Shown: positions 47,641 through 57,826 of the stretch, piece by piece
Numbering within the stretch: position 1 is the stretch's first letter
Layout of the letters: the number at the start of each line of letters is the position of its first letter
Origin: Cherax quadricarinatus
Lineage: Eukaryota > Arthropoda > Malacostraca > Decapoda > Parastacidae
Direction of reading: 5' to 3'
Length of the DNA: 64,000 nt
Assembly: GCF_038502225.1 (NCBI RefSeq)
Contig: NC_091293.1
Coordinates: 9,258,173 to 9,322,172, forward strand
Position numbers and translations under genes: made by a program
The notes under the pieces: generated by a model
What the model saw: only the letters and a program-made list of their open reading frames with translations
Told to the model about the DNA's origin: nothing
Database searches by the model: none

Positions 47641-48290
47641 TTATCTTTTGTTATTCTCGCCTCTATTACATTCTTTTCTTTCTTTCCCTTATATTCTTTC
47701 CCTTCTTTCCTCTCCCAGGACACTGTAATGTTGAGAGCAATCACTCCCTTCCTCCTCTTCTGTCTTCGCTTCACTTCCCTCTCTTCCTCATTCCTTCTCT
47801 TCCATTACTTCCGCTTTTCCTTCCTCCTTCTCTCTTTCCATTTTCTCTCTCTCCATCCTTCCGTCCCCTTTTCATCTTTTTTCTTCCCTTTATTTCTTCC
47901 ACAATCCTTCCCTCATTCCTTTCCACACTCATTTCTCTCATTTAATTCTTCCCTCCATCCATCCCTCCCTCTCTCCCTCCCTCCCTCCCTCCCACCCTCC
48001 CTCTCTCCCACCCTCCCTCTCTCCCTCCCTCCCTCCCACCCTCCATCCCTCCCACTCACCCACCCTCCCTCCCTCCCTCCCTCCCACCCTCCATCCCTCC
48101 CACCCTCCATCCCTCCCACCCACCCACCCTCCCTCCCACCCTCCCACCCTCCCTCCCTCCCTCCCTCACCAGCGTGGACACCCTCCCACCCTCACCAGCG
48201 TGGACACCCTCCCACCCTCCCTCCCTCCCACCCTCACCAGCGTGGACACCCTCCCACCCTCCCTCTCTCCCTCCCTCACCAGCGTGGCCT
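47641..48290 (+). repeat. Pyrimidine-rich tract with (CCCT)n and a GCGTGG-bearing repeat
   Basis: About 650 bases strongly biased to C and T on the plus strand. From 47946 it becomes a CCCT/CCTCCCAC tandem. From 48167 four copies of CACCAGCGTGGACACC-type sequence are interspersed. Frames reading Ser/Leu/Pro or Gly/Glu are artefacts. Such mirror-prone tracts can adopt triplex structures. Confidence 0.9.
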
Positions 48291-48540
48291 CCCTGCCTTA
48301 AGTCACGTCTGAAACAAATCAAACATAGACACACTATTGTTCATCCTAACTGCAGGTATACACATGTGAATGTTCACCCGTGTGCGTATGCACACACACG
48401 TGTATGTATACATACCGATTTCTGTGTGTGTGTGTGGGTGTAGCTCCCGTTCCTGACCCCGCCTCATCATCTACCTTCGACCAGTATTAAAGGTTAGAGC
48501 CTCTTGGACCTAGTTATACCTACTCTTCAAAGAGGTACTC
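48291..48540. other. No gene; short CA/TG runs
   Basis: Unrecognised sequence with short CACACA and TGTGTG stretches around 48385-48440. No reading frame of note. Confidence 0.5.
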
Positions 48541-49640
48541 ACTGAAGTGTATTTTGCGTCGGTCGAGACTCAGCTCCTGAGCCCTTCATATATTGGTTCC
48601 TGGCTTCTTGAGCCATATCCCACCTACTTATAAAGCTGTGTATTCAGTCTGCCTCCACTGGCTGCTCATCTTGCTCGCTACACTCATTTACTTCCCTGAG
48701 CATGAAGAAATATTTCCTAACATCTCTGTACGTCTTCTGTGTTTCTAGTTTCCTCCTGTCTCCACTTGTCCTTGTGTCTCTCATTTAAAACAGGATGCTC
48801 CTTTCTGCTCTATCGAAACATCTAAGTATCTTATACGTCGTTGTCATATCTCCCCGGATACTTCACTCTTCCAAGATTGTCAGATTTAGTACCTAGACTT
48901 TGCCCTCACACTCAACCATTCGAACCAGTGTAACTGTTACTCTCGTCATAGCACAATACTTCTGGAACCAGTCTAACTGATACTGCTATATCTTCAACTA
49001 TTAAAAGCATTTTTTCTGGTGTGTATTCCTTGCTGGTGCTGCGTATTCTAAGCTATGACAGATGAACGTTGAATACATTGTCCCTGGGTACTCCTTACTG
49101 AGATTTCTAAAGGCAGTTCTAAGATCTGCCAACTTCACATGCGCCGCCGGTGAGGTGCGGGATATGTGTTAACCAGGTGACATGTTCGGTGTAGTGGCTA
49201 CTGTCGGGTCCATCGCCGTATTGAGTTTATATCCCTTTTTCATGAGCATTATCAAGTCTTCCTTCACCTCTTATTTGGTTGCTGCAGGGTGTCCTTGTTA
49301 GATCACTGCTGCAGGCTGTCATTGTTTGATCACTGCTGCAGGCTGTCCTGGTTTGATCACTGCTGTAGGCCGTCCTTGTTAGATCACTGCTGCAGGTTGT
49401 TCTTGTTTAATCACTCCCACGGACTGTCCTTGTTTGATCATTAGTACGGTCTGTCCTTGTTTGATAACTCCTGCAAACTGTCCTTGTTTCACCACTACCA
49501 CAGTCTGTCCAAGTCGTCTTGTAGCTTGCATATACCTTTTAGAATCGGTCCTAGTACCGATCCTTGAGGGACCCCACTTTTAACTCGCGTCCATTCTGGT
49601 GTATCGCTCATTACTGTCACTCTCAATTTATGGGTCAAAC
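48541..49640 (-). pseudogene. Diverged L2/CR1-like LINE, C-terminal ORF2 remnant
   Basis: The minus strand shows the family pattern in weak form: 'gaagaaatatttcctaacat' (KYFF region) near 48703, tail-like 'gactcagctcctgagccc' near 48566, and the GVPQGSVLGP-type motif near 49555-49580. No frame stays open for long. It is more diverged than the family M copies around it. A 27-bp minisatellite lies between the RT motif and the C-terminal part. Confidence 0.65.
49281..49515 (+). repeat. 27-bp minisatellite inside old LINE, about 8-9 copies
   Basis: The unit is close to GCTGCAGGCTGTCCTTGTTT then GATCACT, repeating every 27 bases with rising divergence to the right. Twenty-seven bases are nine codons, so it could have arisen without shifting the LINE frame. 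Confidence 0.85.
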
Positions 49641-49704
49641 ACCTGTGTTACACTGAGTCAAATGCTTAAATGCAGTGCTTGTGTGTGTGCATATGTGTGT
49701 GTGT

Positions 49705-50484
49705 GCTCACTTAATTGTGGCTGCAAGGGTCGAGACTCAGCTCCTGGTCCCGCCTCCTCACTGGTCGCTACAAGTTCCTCTCTCTCCCTGCTCAATGAGA
49801 TTTATCATACCTCGTCTAAAACTATGTATGGTTCCTGCCTCCACTACATCACTTGCCAGACTATTCCACTTCCTGACAACTCTATGACTGAAGAAATACT
49901 TCCTAACACTCCTTTGACTCATCTGAGTTTTCAACTTCTAATTGTTTCTGTGTCCCCTCTCTGGAATATCCTGTCTCTGTCCTCCTTATCTATTCCTCGC
50001 AGTAATTTGTATGTCGTTATCATGTCTTCCCTAACCCTCTTGTCCTCCAGTGTCGCCAGGCCAAATTCCGTTAACCTTTCTTCCTAGGACATTCCCCTTA
50101 GTTCTGGAACTAGCCTTGTTATAAACCTTTGCACTTTCTCTAATTTTTTGAGGTGCTTGACCAGGTGTGGGTTGCAAACTGGCGCTACATACTTCATTAT
50201 GGGCCTGACGTACACGGTGTACAGTGTCTTGAACGATTCCTTACTAAGGTGTCGGAACGCTATTCTCAGGATTGCCAGGCGCCCGTATGCTGCAACAGTA
50301 ATCTGGTTGATGTGTGATTCCGGAGACGTGCTCGGTATTATACTCACCCCAAGATCTTTCCCCTTGAGTGAGGTTTGCAGTCTTTGGCCACCTAGACTAT
50401 ACTCTGTCTGCGGTCTTCTTTGCCCTTCCCCGATCTTCGTGACTTTGCATTTGGCTGGGTTAAATTCGAGGACCCATTGTGTAT

Positions 50485-50486
<2 letters not shown>
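49705..50486 (-). pseudogene. Family M LINE, copy 3, 3' fragment
   Basis: Tail and C-terminal ORF2 region (minus strand, 50347-50084 includes PESHINQITVAAYGRLA and FKTLYTVYVRPIMKY). The tail begins after a TG-rich run (49681-49704) and the truncated 5' end enters (TG)n at 50487, so both ends touch TG sequence. Confidence 0.85.

Positions 50487-50570
<84 letters not shown>
50487..50570 (+). repeat. (TG)n microsatellite
   Basis: About 42 TG units at the 5' truncation of family M copy 3. Between it and the next TG array is about 100 bp of unrecognised sequence. Confidence 0.96.
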
Positions 50571-50573
<3 letters not shown>

Positions 50574-50671
50574 CATTTTGTCCTAGGCACATGCCGATTT
50601 GACACTAGGCCTGTTGTATATTCGTGCATATATATGTTTGTGTCTGTGTTAGTTACCAAGTGTATGCATGC

Positions 50672-50760
50672 GTGTGTGTATGTGTGTGCGTGTGTGTGTG
50701 TATGTGTGTGTGTGTGTGTGTGTGTCTCTGTGTCTGTGTTTGTGTGTATGTGTGCGTCTG
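50672..50760 (+). repeat. (TG)n microsatellite, imperfect
   Basis: A TG array with CG, TA and CTC interruptions. It ends exactly at the 3' tail of family M copy 4. Confidence 0.93.
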
Positions 50761-51458
50761 TACTCACCTAATTGTGGTTGCAGGGGTCGAGACTCAGCCC
50801 CTGGCCCCACCTCTTCACTGATCGCTACTAGGTCCTCTCCCTCTCTGCTTCCTGAGCTTTGTCATACCTCTTCTTAAAACTATGTATGGTTCCTGCCTCC
50901 ACTACCTCACTTGCTAGGCTATTCCACTTCCTGACGACTCTATGACTGAAGAAATACTTCCTAACGTCCCTGTGACTCGTCTGAGTCTTTAGCTTCCAAT
51001 TGTGACGCCTTGTTTCTGTGTCCCCTCTCTGGAACATCCTATCTCTGTCCACCTTGTCTATTCCCCGCAGTATCTTGTATGTTGTTATCATGTCTTCCCT
51101 GACCCTTCTGTCCTCCAGTGTCGTCAGTCCGATTTCCCTCAACCTTTCCTCGTACTTTCTCTAACTTCTTGAAGTGCTTGACCAGGTGTGGGTTCCAGAC
51201 TGGTGCTGCATACTCCGGTATGGGCCTAACATACACAGTGTACAGTGTCTTGAACGACAAAGGGTTAAGGTATCGGAACGCTATTCTCAGGTTTGCCAGG
51301 CACCCGTATGCTGCATCAGTTATTTGGTTGATGTGTGCCTCCGGTGACGTGCTCGGTGTTATGGTCACCCCAAGATCTTTCTGCCTGAGTGAGGTCTGTA
51401 GTCTTTGTCCACCTAGCCTATACTCTGTCTGCGGTCTTCTTTGCCCCTCCCCAATCTT
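50761..51458 (-). pseudogene. Family M LINE, copy 4, 3' portion (split by LTR element)
   Basis: Tail and C-terminal ORF2 region on the minus strand (KYFFSHRVVRKWNSL, DRMFQRGDTETRRHNWKLKTQ, PEAHINQITDAAYGCLANLR) in two frames. It breaks off at CAATCTT (51452-51458), where the LTR-flanked element begins, and resumes at the same heptamer at 57825. Confidence 0.88.
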
Positions 51459-51782
51459 ATAATGAAGTTTGTTTGGTAGGCTGTAAGCGGGTGGTTAATG
51501 ATAAACTCCTTCGGAGGCTTCTTAGTTTATTGTTAAGTCGTGGTGGGTACACAGGCTTGTGTTGTGCCCATGGCCCGGGAAAGGCCATCCCACGAGAGAG
51601 AGCTACTAGTACTTGTGTCTTGCTGCTAGGCCAATGTGTGAGTGAGAGCGTGACAAGGGCCGGCAGGCTGGCGTGCCCACCGAGAGGCCTGGCTACAGAG
51701 GGCAGCACCTTAGTGGCGCGAAATGTGAACTAAGCTGGCAGACAGCATAGGCTGTCTGTGCAGACAGTACAGGCTGTCTACA
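51459..51782. repeat. Left LTR of the non-autonomous element
   Basis: It aligns with 57498-57826 through 'gtttgtttggtag', 'cgtggtgggtacacaggctt', 'gccatcccacgagagagagc', 'cgtgcccaccgagaggcc' and 'cataggctgtctgtgcagac', with small indels and substitutions. Confidence 0.88.
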
Positions 51783-52990
51783 TACGCTCGGCCACCTACC
51801 GCGCATCGTCCTGACGCGACAATACTGGTGGTAAAAGGAACTCGGTCTCTCTCTCTCGTAGGAACAGGGCACAGAACACAAAATAAAAACATATATATAC
51901 ATATGGACGTGGAAAAAAACTTCCTACAGGGAGGGAAGAAAAAAACATGTGGGGTGTGCTAAACATCGTGGTCATAGGCAGTGAGCATCGATGGGCATCA
52001 CTGCACGCCTTCCTGCGTCTGGACAGATAGTGCAACACGGGAAACATAGCTGCGGCTGAGCTGTGACGTAACAGGGTACGGTCTCCTCTGGAACGGTGAA
52101 GCAGAAGCAGACATTGTAGGAGTTGCTGCAGGTTTTCACTCAACCTGGGGCACGACATGCTGGTTCCCTCGAGTGAGGCGTCGACAAAACTCGGCAACTG
52201 GGCAGGACTTCTGGCAAGCGACTCAGGAGGACACTTCTCGACTGGTACTGTCGCTGGGCTGTCACTGCCGGCGAGCGTGGAGCGAGTTGTGGAGCGAGTC
52301 GTGGCAGAGATGACTGGGCGAAACATCTGGGAGTCGTAACATCATACACCAGACTGCAGTGAGAGAGCTAGCAGTCAAAGTGACATCTTCTTTGTGCAGG
52401 CTGCTCACTGAAGCTTGCGACACGAGGCTGACACAGCGCCTGCCGACAGTTGCTAACTGCGGCTTGGCGAGTGTCATCTCTCCACAGTTGGAGTTATAGC
52501 AGAGGTTAGTCTAAGCGTCCCCAGACTTGTTTCTCTACATATAACTGCATTCTGAAGGTCTGGAGGTGAAGTGTAACAAATCTCGATGGGAATCGTAGCA
52601 GGTACGATTCTGCAGAACATCACGAGCGACAAGCATAAAAGCTTTCTGTACATGGGGGCTCGGGCTCAGGGCTGTCTGATAGCTGTCAAACACACTGGTC
52701 ACACGGGTGACTTAGCACAGTGGTGCTACTCAGGTCTGGCTCAGACCTCACTGGACACACGGAAACTTTAAACACACCCGCGGTATATGCGGTACAACAT
52801 GGCTTAAACTAGCAAATGATGCTTTTCTGTGCATAAAACTGACACTAAGACATATACTAAAATGTGAGAACACTGACTGAGAGGAATTAATACACGACAT
52901 ATATCTTCTCTTAGTCTTCTCGACAATACTAAAATAATTACTGAACACTCGATGGTGACATCATGTGATGTCAGGCGTGATGTCGCGATG

Positions 52991-53056
52991 TAACGTCAGC
53001 AGCACTGTGACGTCAGCAGACATCTCGAGGTGACGTCAGCAGACATCGTGACGTCA
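52991..53056. promoter_or_regulatory. Cluster of TGACGTCA (CRE/ATF-type) sites
   Basis: Three perfect palindromic TGACGTCA octamers lie at 53008-53015, 53031-53038 and 53049-53056, with a half-matching TAACGTCA at 52991-52998, in a loosely repeated context (GTGACGTCAGCAGACATC). They sit in the non-coding interior of the LTR-flanked element. CREB/ATF binding is inferred from the motif only. Confidence 0.55.
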
Positions 53057-53714
53057 TGAAGTCAGCCAGCATCATGGGTGATGTCGATGTGATGCTGGCA
53101 GCAGACCACAGCATGAGGCCTGGGACATCTGGCTCGGTAACTCACGTGGTTTGTAGATCCACGTGACATTGCCCACACCCAACGTGGCGTCGGGATCCAT
53201 GTGGCATCGTGATCTATGTGGCAAGCTGATTCACGTAGCTTTGAGTGGCCTCGGGCACTCAGATACACAGCTCTGGCAGTGAATCGCACGAAAAATAGCA
53301 GAAAACACAGCAGAGGGAGTGAGTAGTGGTGAGTGGTGTATTGTAGGCTGGTGAGGTGTGAGAGTACAGCAGGGCAAGGCAAGGAGCGGCCTCTTCCTCC
53401 TCCCACAAACACGTGGATAACTCACACTGGACTCAGAAATCGCCACAAAACTCACCTCTAGCTTGCTGAAACAGCTTTGCTGAGCTGAACAACAACAGCA
53501 ACATACAAGTGACACTGAACACGTGACTTGAGAAACAGCGTGGGACGCTGTAGCGTGGGGTCACTTACAATTCTCGGAGAATTTCGGCAAATTTCGGCTG
53601 GATCCTGCTTTTACCTGTGTCTGGATGCTCAAACGTGCAGACTCGACATCAGGATAACTTGTTGAGAGACGGATGCTTCTTGTGTAGGGTGATGAAGTGA
53701 AGATGACTTCATAC

Positions 53715-56700
53715 TTTTATTTATTTATTTATTTATTTAGTAATTTAAGCATACATACAGAGGTACAAAAAATACAGGTAAGAGCAGTATGCCAAAGCCA
53801 CTTATATGCATAGCATTACGGGCTGGCTTAAAATTAACTTAAGATTAACTAAGCAATGATGAAATCAGTGATAAATCATTATTGTAAACAGATAACTATA
53901 AAGCACAAATGAGTATTACAAAGACAGGTCATATGGTTGCTTGCATTGCTGTACATTCAGTCGAATGGAGTATTCTGTTAGGTAGTGTATTTAAAAAAAT
54001 AATAAAGTTAGATTGGGTTTTAGGTTTAACATTTGTGTGATATAATTGTGAGTAACATATAGGATATACAATTTATAAGGTTCAGTTATTCAGTATTTAT
54101 TTGGTTTTGAGTGAGTAAGTGATCTTTGAGAAGAGACTTGAATTTATAAACAGGTAGTGTTTCTTTTATATTTACAGGTAATGAATTCCAGATTTTAGGG
54201 CCTTTTATGTGCATTGAGTTTTTGCATAGCGTGAGATGGACACGAGGAACATCAAAGAGTGATCTGTGCCTTGTGTTATGGTCATGTGTTCTGTTGAGGT
54301 TGGTAAGGAGATGTTTGAGGGGAGGGTTAATATCAGAGTTAAGTGTTCTATGTATGTAATAGGTGCAATAATAAACATGTATGTTTTGTATGGTGAGTAG
54401 GTTGAGTGTTTTGAATATTGGTGGAGTGTGCTGCCTGTAGTGAGAATTTGTTATCATTCTAACTGCAGCCTTTTGTTGGGTAATTAGTGGTCTGAGATGG
54501 TTAATTGTTGTTGAGCCCCATGCACAAATTCCATAGGTGAGATAGGGGTAAATAAGAGAGTGATAAAGGGCCAGGAGGGCTGACTGTGGAACATAGTACC
54601 GTATCTTCGATAGTATGCCTACAGTCTTGGAAATTTTCTTAGAAATTTGTTGTATATGTGTATGAAATTTGAGTCTATTATCGAGGTGGATTCCTAGGAA
54701 TTTTCCCTCTGTTAGCTTTGTGATAGGTGATTCGTTTATTGTTATGTTAAGAGGTACATCTGTAGCTCTGTTACCAAACCGAATGAAGTGGGTTTTGTCA
54801 ATGTTTAGTGTAAGTTTGTTAGTCCTCATCCAGGTAGATATTTTCTGTAATTCGGTGTTTACAGTATTGGCTAGCGTGACTGGGCTCGGGTGAGAGAAGA
54901 CGTATGTAGTGTCATCTGCAAAAAGTGTGGGTTTGAGTAATTGCGAAGCATTTGGTAGGTCATTTATGTATAGGAGAAAGAGAAGAGGGCCAAGGACACT
55001 TCCCTGTGGGACACCAACTGTAATTGGTTGTGCGGAAGAGCTTGCCCCATTTGCGTACACATATTGGCTTCTGTTGCTGAGGTAAGACTTGAGGTAGTTG
55101 AGGGAGTGCCCTCTAATACCATAGTGTGGCAATTTTACGTGGAGCAACTCATGGTCAACTGTATCAAAAGCTTTACGTAAGTCAATGAAGATCCCCAGTG
55201 GGACTTCTTTTTTCTCTATTGCAGTGTATATATGTTCTAGCATGTGTATAATAGCATCATTAGTATTTTTATTAGGCCTGAATCCAAATTGGCAGGGGTT
55301 GAGAATGTTTTGGGAGATGAGGTAGGAGTAGATTCGTTTATGAATTAATTTTTCGAAGATTTTTGAGAGAGGGTGTAAATTGGATATTGGCCTATAGTTA
55401 TTCAACTCTGTTTGGTCTCCTCCTTTATGGATCGGGGTGACCCTTGCTATTTTGAGAACTGTAGGGAAGGTGGAGGATTCAATGGATTTGTTAAAGAGTG
55501 TTGCAATGATTGGTGATAGTACTTGTGACGCTTTTTTGTATATAAAGGGTGGTAAGGTATTTAAATCTCCTGCCTTGTTTTTCAGTGCGTTGATAATAAG
55601 GGAGACTTCGTATGGGTTAGTCGGAGCTAGGAACAGTGTGTTCGGGTAGTTGCCAGTGAGGTAGTCATTTGGCGGGGTATCTGAGCTTGGGATTTTATTG
55701 GCAAGGTTTTGACCTATAGTGGAGAAGAAATCATTGAGTCTTGTTTGCTGTTTCTGTTGGTGGGAGTTGGGGTTCATCTGATTTTGCTAATTTTATTTCG
55801 CTATGTCGTGATATCTTTTTTGTTCCCAGAATTTCTGATAGGGTCTTCCAGGTCTTTTTTATATCACCTCGTAAGTTGGATAATCTGTTCTCATAATACA
55901 ATTTTTTTGCCCTTCTTATCAGGCTGGTTAGGATTGACGAGTAACGTTTTGTTTGGTCTCTGGTTATGTGACCCATTCTGTACTGTTTTTCATATCGGTG
56001 TTTTGTATTTATGGATTTGAGAATGCTGGGTGTTAGCCAGGGACTGTTCAGTCTCTTAGCTGTCATCTGTTTAGTTTTTTAGGGCAGTGCTTGTTATAAA
56101 GGTATTGGGTCTTTTTTAGAAAATTATTAAAACATTCGTCAATATCTGTATAGATTTCTAGCTCAGTGTGCCAGTCAATGTTTGTTACTGCTGTTGTGAA
56201 GTTATTAATGGCTGCCTCATTGTGAAGTCTGAAGGTGACTTTAGTAGTGCCTTGGGGTATTTTACCAAGAGTTGTTATGAGGAAAGTAGGGTAGTGGTCT
56301 GTGGTATTATCTGTAATTATACCTGATTTTAAAGGGGATATGGTGTTGGTCCAGATGTGGTCAAGTAGGGAAACACTAGTCTCTGTAACTCTTGTAGGTT
56401 TTGTTACTGTTGGTAGCAACATGCAGTTACTCATTGTGTTTGTGAATTCAGTAACGTGTGGGTCCTGGTCTTGCAGGAGATTTATATTGAAGTCACCTGA
56501 GAGTAGTAAGTAATCTTTGTTCATGCGTGCATCAGTTATCATACTTCCTAGGTTTTGACTAAATTGGCTAATGTTTGATTGTGAACTCTGTAGATGTTTA
56601 TCACTGTGAGAGGATTTTGTAGGTATTTGGATTTGAATTTAGCTATTATATATTCCCCATGTTCATCCCTTGTGCAAGTATTAGTGATACATTCTAGGTG

Positions 56701-57420
56701 GTCTGAGTAGTATATAGCAGTGCCACCCCCTTGTTGGTCTGGCCTACAGTTGTGTATGGCTGTGTAACCAGGAATGGCATAGACATCTGTAGTATCAGGC
56801 TTTAGCCAGGTTTCAGTTAGTGTAATGATGGACATATTGGCATGCAAGGAATTTAGTAATGCTAGGAGGTCATCATAATGCTTGCTTAAAGATCTGATAT
56901 TGTAGTTAAAGATAGTTATGTTGTTGTTGGCTCTGAGGAGTGCCTTTGATTGTTCTGCTGTGTAGTAATTACAGTAACTGTTTGAATCATTTAAGTCATT
57001 AAATAAGAGGTTGGTATCAGGATCAATGCTTGTAATCATAAGATTTGTAGTGAATCTATAGTTAGAATTAAGTAAAAAATAAAGTAAATATTCTAAAGCT
57101 AAAAAAAATAGCACCTGAATTATTTAACAAATGTAAAAATAATGAGCTAAGGTAGTTTTTTAAAGCTAAAATAAAGGAGACAATATAAAAGGGACTAAAA
57201 TAATTTGTTGTGAACAAATAAAGTGATGATCAAATAATGGAGCTTGGGAATATGATAGTAGGTAGTAATTTAAAGGTAATTCTTTAAAGTTAGAATTATA
57301 ATATAAAATTATAATATAAAAGGGACTAATATAAGTTGTGGTGAACAATAAAGTGGTAATCAAATAATTGCACTAAGGTCTAATATAATGACTTTTGTGG
57401 AGTCTATGTTTTGAGCTAGA
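53715..57420 (-). mobile_element. CR1-type LINE nested in the LTR-flanked element
   Basis: A minus-strand LINE with an A-rich tail of (AAAT)n type at 53718-53739, a complete but frameshifted ORF2, and a 5' region containing tandem copies of a roughly 125-bp unit (about 57180-57250 and 57310-57375). ATGACTT near both ends may be the target duplication. The protein is related to the truncated copy at 10723-11739. Confidence 0.82.
54086..57114 (-). pseudogene. CR1-type ORF2 (APE endonuclease + RT), frameshifted
   Basis: Four frames in order. 57114-56548 holds the endonuclease start: FNYNIRSLSKHYDDL, ITLTETWL (catalytic Glu) and GGGTAIYYSD. 56542-56063 holds LLLSGDFNINLL, LLDHIWTN and NTTDHYPTF (Asp and His). 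56066-55731 is a linker. 55777-54086 is a 563-codon RT with FIDLRKAFDTVDHE (motif A, Asp near 199), VGVPQGSVLGPLLF (near 254-267), PTLFADDTTYV (DD near 288-289), YHSLIYPYLTYGICAWGS and GPKIWNSLP. The catalytic residues are all present and only a few indels separate the frames, so this copy is fairly recent but not functional as read. Confidence 0.88.
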
Positions 57421-57497
57421 ATGAGCTATAGTACAACTATAGTACTACTTCCTCTCTCCGGGCAAACAACTGCTGCGACCACCGCTTTCCACCATTT

Positions 57498-57826
57498 ATA
57501 AAAGGGTTTGTTTGGTAGAGCTGAATGCGGGTGTGAATTATAAACAATCTTCGGAGGCTTCTTTGTTTATTGAAAGGTCGTGGTGGGTACACAGGCTTGT
57601 GTGTTGTGCCCATGGCCCGGGAGGGCCATCCCACGAGAGAGAGCTAGGAGTAAGCCTTGTGGCTTCCTGCTAGGCCGCTGTGAGAGTGAGAGCGTGGCAA
57701 GGGCCGGCAGGCTGGCGTGCCCACCGAGAGGCCTGGCTACAGAGGGCAGCATCTTAGTGGCGCGAAATGTGAACTAAGCTGGCAGACAGCATAGGCTGTC
57801 TGTGCAGACAGTACAGGCTGTCTACA
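57498..57826. repeat. Right LTR of the non-autonomous element
   Basis: This is the partner of 51459-51782. The two differ by roughly a few percent including small indels (TGTGTTGTG against TGTGTTG, AGTAAGCCTTGTGGC against a shorter form), so the insertion is not brand new. It ends at the duplicated CAATCTT. Confidence 0.88.

Larger units (their letters stand above)
51459..57826. mobile_element. LTR-flanked element without recognisable gag-pol, nested in LINE copy 4
   Basis: Two direct repeats of about 325 bp (51459-51782 and 57498-57826) enclose 5.7 kb. CAATCTT occurs on both outer edges and the interrupted LINE is continuous across it, so this is one insertion with a target duplication of about 5-7 bp. 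Most of the interior (53715-57420) is a nested CR1-type LINE. The rest (51783-53714, 57421-57497) shows no gag, protease, RT or integrase motifs. It therefore looks like a non-autonomous LTR element (TRIM/LARD type). The orientation is uncertain; the minus strand gives TGTAGACAG at the LTR start. Confidence 0.78.

Noticed and set aside
47728..48312. A Ser/Leu/Pro-rich frame and its Gly/Glu-rich reverse frames
   Set aside because: They are produced by the (CCCT)n pyrimidine tract.
51796..52326. A 176-codon minus-strand frame in the LTR-flanked element as a possible gag
   Set aside because: It lacks zinc knuckles, a capsid-like pattern or any motif I recognise, and overlaps several other frames of similar length.
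53062..53515. Two overlapping minus-strand frames of about 100 codons
   Set aside because: Composition is erratic, no start context or domain is visible, and they lie in non-coding interior of an LTR-flanked element.
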